Source: Phoma sp. XZ068
Taxonomy: Eukaryota > Ascomycota > Dothideomycetes > Pleosporales > Didymellaceae
Direction of reading: 5' to 3'
Length of the DNA stretch: 64,000 bases
Assembly: GCA_004835665.1 (NCBI GenBank)
Contig: RBKR01000024.1
Span: 868,001 to 932,000 of the forward strand
Every line of letters starts with the position of its first letter. Position 1 is the first letter of the stretch. A program made the position numbers and the translations under genes. This document shows positions 1 through 10,619 of the stretch, in pieces. The notes beneath the pieces are model-generated. The model saw nothing but the letters and a program-made list of their open reading frames with translations. It was not told where the DNA came from and did not search any database.

Positions 1-30
1 AGATTGAAGTTCAGGTCCGGACGCAGATCA

Positions 31-42
31 GGGTTAGGGTTA
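31..42 (+). repeat. Short telomere-like tract (TTAGGG orientation)
   Basis: Two perfect GGGTTA units are followed directly by a non-telomeric sequence. The orientation matches the tract at 1778. It could be a chance pair of hexamers, but the window has several such tracts. Confidence 0.5.
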
Positions 43-102
43 TCCGTATTTGGGGAGAGTTACAACAGGATATAAGCAAACGCGGAGGCCGTGACGCGGA
101 AC

Positions 103-180
103 CCGTTAGCCGTTGACCGTCAGCCGTTAACCGTCAGCCGTTAACCGTCAGCCGTTATCCGTTATCCGTTATCCGTTACG
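103..180 (+). repeat. Tandem CCGTTA/CCGTCA-type minisatellite
   Basis: The stretch is built of variants of CCGTTA, first as a 14-bp unit CAGCCGTTAACCGT and then as a 7-bp unit CCGTTAT repeated about four times. The hexamer differs from telomeric CCCTAA at a few positions, so a degenerate telomere-like origin is possible but unproven. Confidence 0.75.
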
Positions 181-199
181 GCATCCCGTAACGAAAAAT

Positions 200-1740
200 C
201 GTTTAGGCAGCCCGCAAGCGCAACCCGTTCAAGCAGAGAAGTTCAAGAATAGTTAGATTGAGGAGAAGTTGAATTAAAACAGCAAGATAAGTAAAGAGAA
301 GAGGATCAAAAAGAGAGTCAAGTTTTAAAAAGAAGGAAAGAGACAGGGAGAGGGTGAGGAACGTTAGTAGAAGAAGGAAGAGAAAAAGAAGCAAGTGAGT
401 AAAAGAGCATACCGTAAGAAGTGTAAAGGTAACGAAGAGGAAAAAGAAAGGCAAGTTGAAAGTATTGATTTAGAAGAAGAGAGGTTTACCGATTAAATAG
501 TTTAATGAAGATGATGTACGGATGCAGAGAGTGTCAGGATTTACGTTTTAGAAGGAATTTAGCATTTTCAGAGAATAAAGTGTTAAAACGTGAGTATGGA
601 AAAAAGAAGATGCGTGAAGGTAGAGAATTGAAGTAGTAAGAAAGCGTTAAAAGATGCAGGGAATCACAGAAAAGCATAAGTGAAGAGGAAGAAAGTAGAG
701 AGGGCATAGATTTAAAAGAAAAGGTTAGAAGGAAAAGAAAAGATAATTTAGATAAGGAAGAGGGTCAGAGTTTCAAGTAAGAGAAGGGAGAGAGTAGAAG
801 AAGTAAGGAAGAAAGTAGTATTCAAGGATTTAGAACGTAAGAAGAGTAAAAAGAAAGAAGAAAGCAAAAGAGAGAAAAGAATATAGTTAAGTATAAAGAT
901 AAAGGAGAAATTAATAAAATAAAAGTAAGGATTAAGATTTTAAGTATAAAAAAGGGTTAGAGTTAAAGAGGCAAGAGAAGAAGAGAAAAGCAGGTTGTTA
1001 AGAGGTTAAGAGAGAGAAGAAGGTAGGAGAAAGTAGAAGTTTAGTAAAATAGGTAAGAAAATTAGAAGTAGGTAAAGAAGAAAAGTAGAGAGAGGGTACG
1101 AAAGATAAAGAAGGAAGTGTAGAGAAAAGAGTTAGGAAGTAAGGAAAGAAGGTAAAGGAGAGTTTAGGAGGTTTAAAAAAGGTAGAGAAGAAGGTAAAAG
1201 AAGAGGGCAGAGGTAAGTAAGACAGAAGGTAGGGCTAAGAAGAAGGGTTTAGAAGAAAAGTAAGATAGAGAAGAGTTTTAGAGGGGTAAAAAGAGTAAAA
1301 AAAGAGATTAGTAAAGAGAAGTAGAGTAGGAAAAAAGTAGAGAGAGTTAAGAAAGTAAAGAATGTAGAGGAGATATTGGAGGATAAAGAAGAAGGAGTGA
1401 AAAGCAAAAAAATAAAAGGAAAAGGAAAGAAAAAGAGAAAAAGAAATAAAGAGTAGAAAGATAGAGGAAGAGTAAAGAGGTTAAGAGATAAGGATAAGAG
1501 AGAAAGTAAAGGAGAGAAAAGGAGTAAAGATAAAGAAATTAGTATAAAAACAGAGTTAGGATTAAAAAAAATAGAATAAGGAGAAAAGAAAGTTAAGTTT
1601 AAAGTAAGAGAGAGAGTAAGGGTTTTAGGAGAGGTAAGGTAAGAGTAGAGAAGTAAGTAGAGAAGTTTAAAAGTAGTAGAAAGAGTTAGGGGTTTAGAGA
1701 GAGTAAGAAGAAAGAAAAGAGAAGAGAAAGTTAAAGTATT
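200..1740. other. Long purine-biased (A/G-rich top strand) tract without genes
   Basis: For about 1.5 kb the top strand is dominated by A and G, with scattered T and almost no C. Recurrent words are AAGAG, GTAAG and AGTAG. Reading frames on the complement are only Leu/Phe/Ser-rich low-complexity translations. No gene, inverted repeat or known transposon end is visible. Shorter tracts of the same kind lie at 8567-8790 and, on the complementary strand, at 59705-59870. All three adjoin telomere-like or 29-bp repeats. Confidence 0.8.
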
Positions 1741-1777
1741 TGTAAAGGATAATACTATATCCCTAAACTGTACTGAT

Positions 1778-1791
1778 GGGTTAGGGTTAGG
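1778..1791 (+). repeat. Telomere-like tract at the left edge of the two-gene unit
   Basis: GGGTTAGGGTTAGG sits directly before the first GC palindrome. The orientation is that of the right end of a chromosome (TTAGGG on the top strand). It therefore faces the CCCTAA tract at 8821-8845. Confidence 0.75.
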
Positions 1792-1793
1792 TT

Positions 1794-2015
1794 GCCCCCA
1801 GGGGCGAAAATGGTGGTTGCCCCCAGGGGCAAAGGACAGAAGCTGCCCCCAGGGGCAAAGGACAGGAGCTGCCCCTGGGGGCGAAGATAGAAGCTGCCCC
1901 TGGGGGCAAAGAACAGCTACGCTAACAAGTCTAGGTATTGCCTGCGGCTTGCCCCCAGGGGCAAAGAGCAGCTGGCCGGAGCTAACAAGTTCAGGTACCG
2001 CTTGCCCCCAGGGGC
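1794..2015 (+). promoter_or_regulatory. Array of seven 12-bp GC palindromes upstream of gene A
   Basis: Seven copies of GCCCCCAGGGGC or its complement GCCCCTGGGGGC start at 1794, 1819, 1845, 1871, 1896, 1951 and 2004. Spacing is 25-26 bp for the first five and 53-55 bp for the last two, which is one and two multiples of a common step. Most copies continue as TTG/CTG on the left and AAA/GAA on the right. Copies four and five are in the opposite orientation. The array ends 143 bp before the gene A start codon. It looks like a cluster of binding sites for a dimeric protein; the protein is unknown. Confidence 0.7.
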
Positions 2016-2158
2016 AAAGAGGACCGTGCTAGGATCCGCGAACTCTTGACCTACTCACAACTAGCTTAGCGACTTACATCTTCTCTAATAAATAAAATAT
2101 CATCTTCAAAGGCACTGCTCTTCCTACATCCTCTAACGCTAACACAGCCAAAGCTGCG

Positions 2159-4485
2159 ATGAAGCGCAAAAGTGCAGACGACGTCTCAACAAAAACAGGG
2201 AAAAGACAACGTACGGCTGTTAAGGAGATCAAGGAGGCAGACTCCATCTACGACCAAGCTGCGCCGTACCTACTGGCAACGGCCAAATTTCCAATCGACG
2301 CACTCACCTCAGAATGGAGCATCGGTGTGAATAGACCCATAGACGAAGCGCACAAACGTCGCCTGCGCCAGATTTTCGACGAGGCAGGCGTTCTTCGGCG
2401 AGACACAAGCCACCGATTGCAGATCGCTTGCTCCAAGGCGGAAGTGCAGCAGATGCTAGATCACCTGGAAGAAGAGGAACAGGCTCAGATCACTGCCAGT
2501 GCGGCCGAGGGCGCAGAAGAGGGGGACTCGAAGTGGCCGTCGTTTGAAGGATGGGCGACCGTCATCAGAGCGAAGGCAGAGCTTATTGCTGGCCACCATC
2601 GCGTTGAAGCATTTAAGGAGTATCTACGACTTCGCCGGTTGCCAGAGGAGGAACGGTGGTGGGTGTGCAGCATTTACGACAAAGGTTTCATCCCCTGCAC
2701 GTGGCAGCCAAGCCAGCAAGCTAACCCAAAAGACAGATACGCTTCCCGCGCACTTGCGCGTCCAGCTTCGCGCCAATCGAGAAGACATCATCCTTCCCGA
2801 TAGCCATGGCCAGATATGGACAGAGCTAGCAACCCTGTCATCTAACAATGGCCAGCTGTTTCAAGGTTCAAATAGGTCAGTTGAGCAGGAGATGCTGGAG
2901 CAACTGAGGCTCAGTAGCAGAGTAAAATTTCCGGTCCGACGGCTGGCTACGCTATGGAAGAATCTCAGCTGGAGACCAATGATCACTCAATGGTGCCGCA
3001 CCTCGATTGGGCAGGCGACCTTCAACATCTCCACGTTTGAGTGGATGGCAAGCTGCAGGATAGACGATGTAAGTGCGATATGTATCTAGGCATGATCCAT
3101 AACATTGACGCTAAGCAACAACCTAGTATTGGTTTTCCGCAATGAACGAGGTAACCAAAATCACATCAGATTTCCAAGGCCAGCATGGACTGGACGTTCA
3201 GCTAGCCGACTGGAACAAGCTAGCTGGCCTACCGCGCGTACGAACCGTACACGAGGTGCGGGGATTGTTCTATCCTGGCCTTGAGCCTGACGTGGACCCT
3301 TATTCCTCAGGCACACGTCGGCGAGACTTCTTCCCGGACGCAGACGATGGGGCATACCTTGGTTTGTATCGAACGATTCTTTCAGAACCAGGATGCCGGT
3401 TTATTGACATCCAGGCGCTTTTGAGAACTACAAAGCAAGAAGGAAAACTAATGAGCATTGTGATGTCTCACGTCACTTTGTGGATGAACACCGAGCCCGC
3501 AAAGGTCTCAGACCGCGACAACAACAAGCCTGCGCTGCGAAAGGACCTAGTCCCTGTGCTGCAAGCAAAGTATGGCGACAAGGCTGACGAGAAGTCTCGA
3601 GTCCTCCAGCAGGCAGTCCTTGATTACGTGCACGAGAACGCAAAAGACTTCACCAGCACCACGCTAGAGCGCTATCTTCACAAGTATCCGAGCGGAGATG
3701 ACGAAGCCTACGGCACACGGTTCGAGCACAAGGTGTGGAGAGAAGTGCTGTCTATCGTCACGATCTACGCAGGGCCGTCTCTGCAGCACAAGTACATCGC
3801 CAGTCCCGTTCCAGAGGAGGCTCGCGAGATCAGTCCGCCTACTATTGCTCAGACTGCGCGTGATCTCATCTGTAGGATCCCAGAAGTTGCGAACGATCCA
3901 GCGCTTCGGTCAGCAATTGCAGCCGAACAGCTGCTTGAGTTGATGCAGCCGGTGATTGCTCAATGGATATCCAACCAACATATGGACGAGTCGGATCGTC
4001 ACAGCAGAGACGGACAACCATCTACCGTCGACTTGGCAGATGAGCAGCGCGCGGAGAGTGAACGATTCTCTCGAGCATCACGTAGCGACGCCTTATCTCA
4101 AGGGCAGCTATTGGCGGCAGCACGGATCCGTAGGCCCCTCCCCTGGGCTCATAATGAATTAGGTGCGCACGAATCCATCCGGAAGCCAACCGTTGCCCAG
4201 GCACCAAATTCCGGATCGACAGTGGCGTCGGGTGCTGGGGCTTCACCGCAGACGGAAACGCAGGACCCAGTGCTGATTGACTTTTCTTTGGACGGGCTAA
4301 ACAATCTTCGAAAACAACACCGTCACAAAAGCGCGATCAGCCAGCAGACGGCTCAGCTGCAACAGCGTTCCCTCGCCGCAGACTCTCATCAGCATAGATC
4401 TTCATCCATGTCTCTTTCTTCACGCGCCACGACCGGCTCAGGAGGGCATTGGAGGCAGAGAGCATCGGCAAGACGAGGGAAATGA
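2159..4485 (+). CDS. ParB/sulfiredoxin-like large protein (gene A of the telomere-flanked unit)
   Basis: Three exons are inferred: 2159-2684, 2737-3068 and 3127-4485, giving 738 aa. Intron 1 (52 nt, CTAAC branch, ACAG acceptor) has a weak GTTTCA donor but restores frame. Intron 2 (58 nt) has GTAAGT and a TAG acceptor. A basic patch (KTGKRQR, about residues 12-18) could be a nuclear signal. Residues about 45-75 contain NRPIDEAHKRRL and residues about 139-155 contain AELIAGHHRVEAF. Together these resemble the ParB/Srx fold (or DGQHR-type) G-x-x-R motif in spacing and chemistry. The C-terminal 450 residues (helical, then Ser/Gln-rich) are unrecognised. In bacteria ParB-like proteins bind palindromes or act as nucleases; any such role here is inference, suggested by the adjacent palindrome array. 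Confidence 0.7.
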
Positions 4486-4639
4486 CAAGGATTCATAAAC
4501 TCCGAACCCGCCGCAGAAGGTCCGACATTGGTACCTGGCACCTACCGCAGTAGCTGAACATTATCAGCGCTAGTAAAAATAAAGAATAGAGATTGTGTTA
4601 CATGTTCAGTGCTCTCAAGGGTGATTTGCCCCGTGGCTT

Positions 4640-4651
4640 GCCCCTGGGGGC
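4640..4651 (+). promoter_or_regulatory. Single GC palindrome upstream of gene B
   Basis: GCCCCTGGGGGC, embedded in the longer palindrome CTTGCCCCTGGGGGCAAG, lies 94 bp before the gene B start. A half-matching TTGCCCC lies just upstream. It is the same motif as the seven copies before gene A, so the two genes probably share a regulator. Confidence 0.65.
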
Positions 4652-4744
4652 AAGCGGCCACCGTACAATCCTACCACCGGATCCCGTCGGCGATTGCTTC
4701 GCCTGTTCCTGCCATGAGAATGTGCTGTCTCTACAGGTCTTACG

Positions 4745-7700
4745 ATGGATTTCGATGCATTTGACGAGGAGCTTTTGAACCTAAGTCCACCCCAAGACAT
4801 AGATCTATGGCCAAGTTCGCCGCCAGCCGTCATCGCAACGCAGCCGACAGATACGCAACAAAGCGCCAACAGCGATGATGATGGTTCTGGAGACGAAGAT
4901 GGACTCTACGGCGACGCGTCGCCCGGAGAACTCAGAGACGACTGCAGCGAGGGCAGCTTTGGGGACGAGGAACAGGTGATGGTGGCGGCAGACCAGTACT
5001 CGTGGAAGATTGATCATTCCAAAGGAGACCACAAATTCAAATGTGTGTTGGTGTGCAGTGTACTGCATGCGTATACAAACGCAAGCAGCGACTGACGACG
5101 CAACAGTGCAAGAGTTCATCGCGACCACCAAGAGCACATCTTTCGACGGCAGCCAGGCTATCGATATGCTGCAGAGGCGGTACACGATCGACTACGGAAG
5201 CAGGAAGGCTGGCTCCCGAGCCGCTGCGTTGGAGGACGAGTACATACCGTCGTTCTTCCTTGATCTTCTCATCATCGTCGGACGACCGCTCAGGCCGATC
5301 TCACGGCCATCCAGCCGCTTTTTCGACAACATAACCATCAGCTTCAAGAACTGGCGGGCTTCCTACAGCAACAAGCACGTTCACGGACTGTCGTTTGACT
5401 TGGAAAACCGCACCTTCCGGTTGGCCACGGCTGCAACGCGGGAGTCCTGGTTCATCGTCATGCACCCCGTCGCCAACGCACCTGAAGAGCTTCTGTCGAG
5501 GAGCGAACGTCGAAAACGCCGCGAGACGTCGTCCCAATGTAGTGCCCTACAGCTCCGCCATGCCCAGTTCCTCGCATCGTACATTAAGGAGATCTTCCTC
5601 ATTGGTGAGCTATTAGGGGAGGGCGTGGAGCCGTCTTGGAGATTAGACGGCCCACACACGCAAAAGATCACCTTCAACAAATGGACGACGTTCCAAGAGG
5701 CTTTTATGCTAGGGTGGCCGGAGCACGTGAGACAGAGCACACAGGATACGTTTTGGACAGAGAACCAACCAGCCTTCCATGCGTACGACTACGGGGCGAA
5801 CATTGAGATAGACGTAGCTAACCAGCTGCGGGCTGTACCCAAAGAAACCCGACTCCGGCCTGTCGAAGAAGAGTCTGACTCTGAGGAAGAGGCTATTGAG
5901 CTAGGAGGTAGCGCAGAGTATAACGAGCCATCCCGTGGCAGTACATCAGGAGCTAGTGCGATTCCCCAAGCTAGCTACGACTACCAGAACCTATTTGTGG
6001 GTGGGCTGCACCAGCTTCGAACTGAGCTTGAGGATAAGTACGTTCTTGATAGCATCGAGGCGGTCTCTTATGCTCTAGCAGTAGACATCAACTGCCTGGA
6101 CGGACATTCCCCAGACCCAGACAACAAGCTGGCGCGCTGTCTTCTCGCTGACCGCAACATGGTTCTACGAGAGTACCAAGGGCTGCGAGACTTCACCTTC
6201 TACCCCCTTGCGTTCCACCCAGCATACGGCAATTTCTCGTCCCCGCGGCCTCCGGCGTTCCTGATGGACAACCTCCTCGCAGTCATGCAGGAGAACATGA
6301 GCTATCAGCACAACGGAGCAGGCGTGCTGAGCTACGGGTACTTCCAGGGATATTCGAATATCAAAAGAAGCATTCGGCATGGGCCTGACGACTTGCTTGT
6401 CACCAAGGGAGTCGCGACCGCTGCTCTAGCGCTGCCTGATCGCGATGGAAACCTATCTGCTCGAGTGGCTGCTAAGCGGGATCGTCTACTGCAGCATCTG
6501 CGAGGACAGCTGACCCCCGACAACCCCGAGTCTTCTAGGCCGTTTGTCCGTGAAGGACAGCGGATCGAAAGGGCAATAATCGAGGAGGAGCACGCATTCA
6601 GGATGGAACAAGTGCTCTCCGTGCAGGCCTCGAGGCTGACTGACGGCAGTCGGAGTTTCTCCACCGTGCTCAGACCTATCTTCCAGCTGATGCGTCTCTT
6701 CCTCGAAGAACCGCAATGCTACACACGTCTCTTCCGATCCTTCCGCCCGTCGGTGTTTCCAGGCGTTCTGGCGTCCTTCGGAGCCATGTTCGCGCAGGCA
6801 ATCGACAGTATCTATGCACGCTTTGAGGCCGCTGGCTCCAAGGGACTGTGTGTCGCATTGGCAGAAGGTGTGTCCGCAATCGATCGACTCGGCAGCTACT
6901 GCTTCACCGGATTTCCAAGATCTCTGATGGGATCGGTGCTCCAGCCACTAGGAACGATTGAGGGCATCGAACAGGGTGGGTGGCCGTTCATCGACCCCCG
7001 CATGCTGGACCTGCAAGGCGCTGGCAACCTTAGCCTAGCACAATGGCCTCGACGGGAGAACGGACGGCCGATTATGATGCATATAGCATCCATCGCTTTC
7101 CACTACGGGCCAGGGGTTGCAGCTAGCTGTTACAGTGAGGTATGGTTCAACGAGCTTGGCGGGCTGGGGGTGCAAGGGCCGACGAGTGCGGCTAAATTTC
7201 TCGAAGAGGTGCTACAAGAACTGTGGAAGCCTCAAATGGTTGCATTCGTCACGCACCAGTTCCACCGCGGGCTGAACAAGGGCAGTCGAAGCCACACAGC
7301 GAGCGACGGCCAGGGGACGTTACAGTTGTTAGAAGACCAGCAAGAACGAGTAAAGCTATGGGCACAGAGTGAAAACCCCTTCTCGTGGGAGTGTGTTGTT
7401 CCATTTCTCGTGGTTGGTTGTCAAGCTGCTAACAGGGCGTAGAGAGTACGAGTCGATTTTTCCGGTCTTCTTGTCGCAAGAGACTGTCCCACAATCTGCT
7501 GTGTCGTGCAGGACGCGACGAGACTTCGCAAAAGACCTGTACGATAGCTGCATGCAAAGTGATCGGTCGGCAGGTAGATCGTTCTGCTCACAGAACGCGA
7601 CTTGGTTCTCTGTGCTCTGCGCTGCTGTGCGACACACTGGGGTGAAGGCGATGAGCAAAGATCATTGGATTGGCGCGATCACTGTGGCTATGCTTGCATG

Positions 7701-8566
7701 TCAGATTGAGTGTTTGCCAGGCTCGTATCAGTCAAGACTCAGCTACCGTAGAGTTACTCGACTGGTGGGCTCAGCTCCGTCCGTGTCAGCAATGGCGGCA
7801 AGACCCGGCAGCCTCAAGCGGGCAGCGATCGAGGCGGAACACCGAGCCAAGCGATCGCTGCTAAGAAAGAGGGTAGTTGACTTTGACTGCGCGATACCTT
7901 TCAACGCAATACCGCAGCTCGTGGAGGACGGGTTTCGGCAACAAGAAAAGGTGTTCAAGACAGGCAACCAGGGTATACTAGAGCACTACCAGACAGCGCG
8001 ACAGTGTCTTGCCGAATGCTTAGGTGACCCGGTCTGTGATGTTATGCTTATGCTAGTGTTGACGATGGCGTCCTCATCAGTAACACCTACTGTACTGCCT
8101 AAAGCTCGGGAGTTTAGCGTAGGAGCAAAGAAGGACAGCTCCATGTTTGCAGCCAACTTGGTAACCCGAATGCTTTGGTTCTTCCGACCAGAGTGTTTTC
8201 CATGGGATTCAGATGGTGGCGTCGTGCTTCGGGTATCTGAGATGACGAAGAAGATCGGTAAGGGTTCCTTGAAGAGATGACATGTTCGTACAAAGCAGAG
8301 TAGCTAACGTGGTACTGATTGGTATAGAGCACAAAGGCGTCAGCAATCGGTTGCTTCGAGAACTACATTGGGTTCAAGTAGTGCGAGGTAATCGAGATAG
8401 TCCGCGGAACAGCGATGTGGTGCTGCAGAGCCGGGAGGAACTTCTGCGTCGGCGTCGAGAATTGATGAGCTTACGCAATGACGTAGTAGGGTTTGTTGGA
8501 TCGGTGTTCCGTAGCTACGATAGTATATGGATTGAGCGTTGCAGTGCCATTATAAAAGATGTATGA
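4745..8566 (+). CDS. Large unrecognised protein (gene B of the telomere-flanked unit)
   Basis: Four exons are inferred: 4745-5042, 5107-7390, 7443-8257 and 8328-8566, giving 1211 aa. The introns are 64, 52 and 70 nt, and the last two have good CTAAC branch sites. All phases agree and the total is a multiple of three. The first 100 residues are acidic (runs of D/E/S). A second acidic stretch, EEESDSEEEA, lies near residue 270. The rest is a well-mixed globular sequence with scattered Cys and Trp and no repeat or membrane segment. I recognise no polymerase, helicase, nuclease or transposase motif. It follows gene A on the same strand after 259 bp and shares its palindrome, so the two genes probably act together. 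Confidence 0.7.
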
Positions 8567-8790
8567 GACGCATTTTCTAAAGATAGAAAAGAAAGGAAGA
8601 CAAGATGGTATAGATGTAGTAGAGGATAGAAATTTGTAAGTAATTAGTGAATAAGTTTAACATAAAGAAGAATTAAGTAGAAATGTAGTGGATAAGTAAT
8701 TTAAAGAAAAAAACAATGCAGACAGAGGTTCTAGTTTAACAGTAAGTAAGGGACAGCAAATGCTAAATAGTATGTAGAATAGAGGTCTTG
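8567..8790. other. Purine-biased tract downstream of gene B
   Basis: The tract resembles 200-1740 in composition (A/G-rich top strand, AGTAG and TAAG words). It separates the gene B stop from the telomeric repeats. No gene is seen. Confidence 0.6.
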
Positions 8791-8845
8791 TAACCCTAAC
8801 TGTAAGTTTAGATTTTTTCGTAACCCTAACCCTAACCCTAACCCT
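8791..8845 (-). repeat. Interstitial telomeric repeats (CCCTAA orientation)
   Basis: One TAACCCTAAC unit at 8791 is followed after 20 bp by TAA(CCCTAA)3CCCT at 8821-8845. The orientation is that of the left end of a chromosome, opposite to the tract at 1778. The array runs directly into the 29-bp repeats, whose first bases (CCCTATCCC) resemble a telomere unit. Confidence 0.85.
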
Positions 8846-8900
8846 ATCCCAGGGCTCTAACAACATGCAGCCCTATCCCAGGGCTCTAACAACATGCAGC
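8843..8900 (+). repeat. Two tandem 29-bp subtelomere-like repeats
   Basis: Two perfect 29-bp units beginning CCTATCCCAGGGCTCTAAC join the telomeric array to unique DNA. A variant 29-bp unit, again twice in tandem and again upstream of a zinc-finger gene of the same class, lies at 59647-59704. Confidence 0.9.
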
Positions 8901-9161
8901 CCTCTATGTCGTTAGGGGATTTTTTTTATTAGGGACAAGATATCCCACGGCCGGCGTATCTCATAGCACGTAGGCCCCATGTCGTTACATTTACGAGCCG
9001 GTGTCGTTACGTTCTCAAAGGCCGATTCATTCCAAATTTGAGTAACTACATCAGCATATAGAGTTACACGTTCCAGCCAATTTGCAGGAACACGACTGAT
9101 GGCATTAATGGTGGTAGGGTTTTGTGTTCGTGGCTGGGGTCAGGTTCGTGACGTCGCGATA

Positions 9162-9190
9162 CTATCCCAGGGCTCTAACAACATGCAGCC
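9162..9190 (+). repeat. Third single copy of the 29-bp repeat
   Basis: CTATCCCAGGGCTCTAACAA and the nine bases that follow match the 29-bp unit of 8843-8900. The 730 bp between the tandem pair and the zinc-finger gene contain no gene. They hold this copy and three TGTCGTTA words (near 8907, 8972 and 9002). Confidence 0.85.
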
Positions 9191-9635
9191 CTAGAGCTAC
9201 ATGGCCATATCGATTCAACCCTCGCTGGATTTTCTCGACAGCTGATTTGCTCGCTTGTTTCACCTGGACTGTGCTCGCGCTAATACCTCGCCTCACTAAA
9301 CTCTACGCTGCGATCACAGGCCTACGTATCCTGCCATGCGTACAATACAGCACCAGCTACAACTATTGAATTGCGATAATATGAGACTTTGCTACCATTG
9401 CAATCAGCCTGGATCTTACCCTTGACGGCAGTTGCAGCTCAAATGGTTGCTCACTGCAATACCTCTCAATATCAGTAGTAATTAGTGAGCTGCTGGACGG
9501 AGAACGGGGAAATTACGGCCCAGCCACTTCTTTTATTTCTAGCATGGAACACTCTATTTATGCCTGCACCACTCAAGTGTTCTGTGGTTACTATGTCTTC
9601 CATTAGGGTTAGCTATCGAATGCTCACTTACCGCC

Positions 9636-10619
9636 ATGGACCTTTTCTCCTATCTTGCGGATATACAAACGTGGATATGTATCCCATGCGGCATGGGGGT
9701 CAAACCCAAACATTACCTGGGCCACCTCACACGTCGGCACGCTGATCATCCAGAGCTAGGCTCTTCAAGGAAATCTCGGATGCTACTGATTGAAGAGCTC
9801 ATGCTCAAGTCCCCGATAGACCCTGACTCACCATGCTTCCAACTTCCGCCCGCAGGGCGACTTGCCCTACCGCACCTTCCCATATACGACGGGCTGTCGT
9901 GCCCACAGTGCAAATATACTTGCACGACGAAGAAAACAATGGAAGGACACTTTCAGACGCAGCACACTGAGCAGAAACGGACCAGAGGACGCCCGTCGAA
10001 GGCTGCTGTAGCAACTGCGCCTCAGTGGAAAAAGGTGTCGTGCCAGCGTCTCTTCATAGGAGGCTCTAAAAGTCAGTACTTTGCAGTTATCTCGCCCGCT
10101 GAAGTCAAGGAGGGAGAAGAGGCGCAGAGGCGCCAAGAAATGGCAGCCAAATTATCCGAGGCAGAATACATACGCGTACAAATCGACGAGGCACTAGAGC
10201 AAGGCAACCAGGTGATGAGCGCGCTTGAGAACGTAATTCTGGACAACGCTGCGCCGACCGAAGTCTCACCATGGCTCGAGATGACGCGATGGCCGAAATA
10301 TCTTCAAGGCCATTCATTCGATGAGGTAGCTTTGTTGGCAAGCCCTGCTGACCAGGCATCAGAGCCACTTCTAGTTGAGTTCTCTGATAGCTTGGATCGC
10401 ATAGTAGAAGAAGCGCACAGCTCGATACGGAACGACAAAGTCAACGTCTTTGATCAGGCGCGCATTAACAGCTTCATTCAGCGGAGACGAGCTCGGCTTA
10501 TCTGCGTTTTTGTAGAAAGTACCACGTCAACGACTCCGCGGACCGTGACACCGTGCCGTCAAGAGCCCGTCATGAATCTGAACTATCCTCACGTTAGCAC
10601 AGTAGCAAACAACAAGTAA
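9636..10619 (+). pseudogene. Truncated DUF3505-type zinc-finger protein (N-terminal part of a telomere-linked-helicase family protein)
   Basis: The 327-aa frame begins with a Cys2His2-like unit (CIPCGMGVKPKHYLGH, then H) near residue 15. A second unit (CPQCKYTCTTKKTMEGHF, then H) lies near residue 92 and is followed by RGRPSK. From memory, fungal DUF3505 proteins (orsD-like) carry paired fingers like these, followed in long members by a central domain and a RecQ-like helicase. Here the frame loses family character after INSFIQRRRA (about residue 285) and soon stops, so the central and helicase parts are missing. Its 3' end overlaps the next gene on the other strand. Telomeric and 29-bp repeats lie upstream in the same order as at a chromosome end. 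Confidence 0.65.

Noticed and set aside
203..454. Minus-strand Leu/Phe-rich frame of 83 codons
   Set aside because: It is only the translation of the purine-biased tract; the whole region gives such low-complexity frames and no start or intron signals fit.
1817..2032. Plus-strand frame with repeated PPGAK/PQGQR units
   Set aside because: The repeats come from the GC palindromes; the DNA pattern (fixed spacing, both orientations) explains it better than a protein.
2159..8566. Starship-type giant transposon cargo
   Set aside because: No DUF3435 captain-like recombinase is visible in the unit and it is only about 7 kb; the telomeric borders fit poorly with a Starship.
8843..8900. CRISPR-like direct repeats (29 bp)
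   Set aside because: The units are contiguous with no spacers, in a eukaryotic context.
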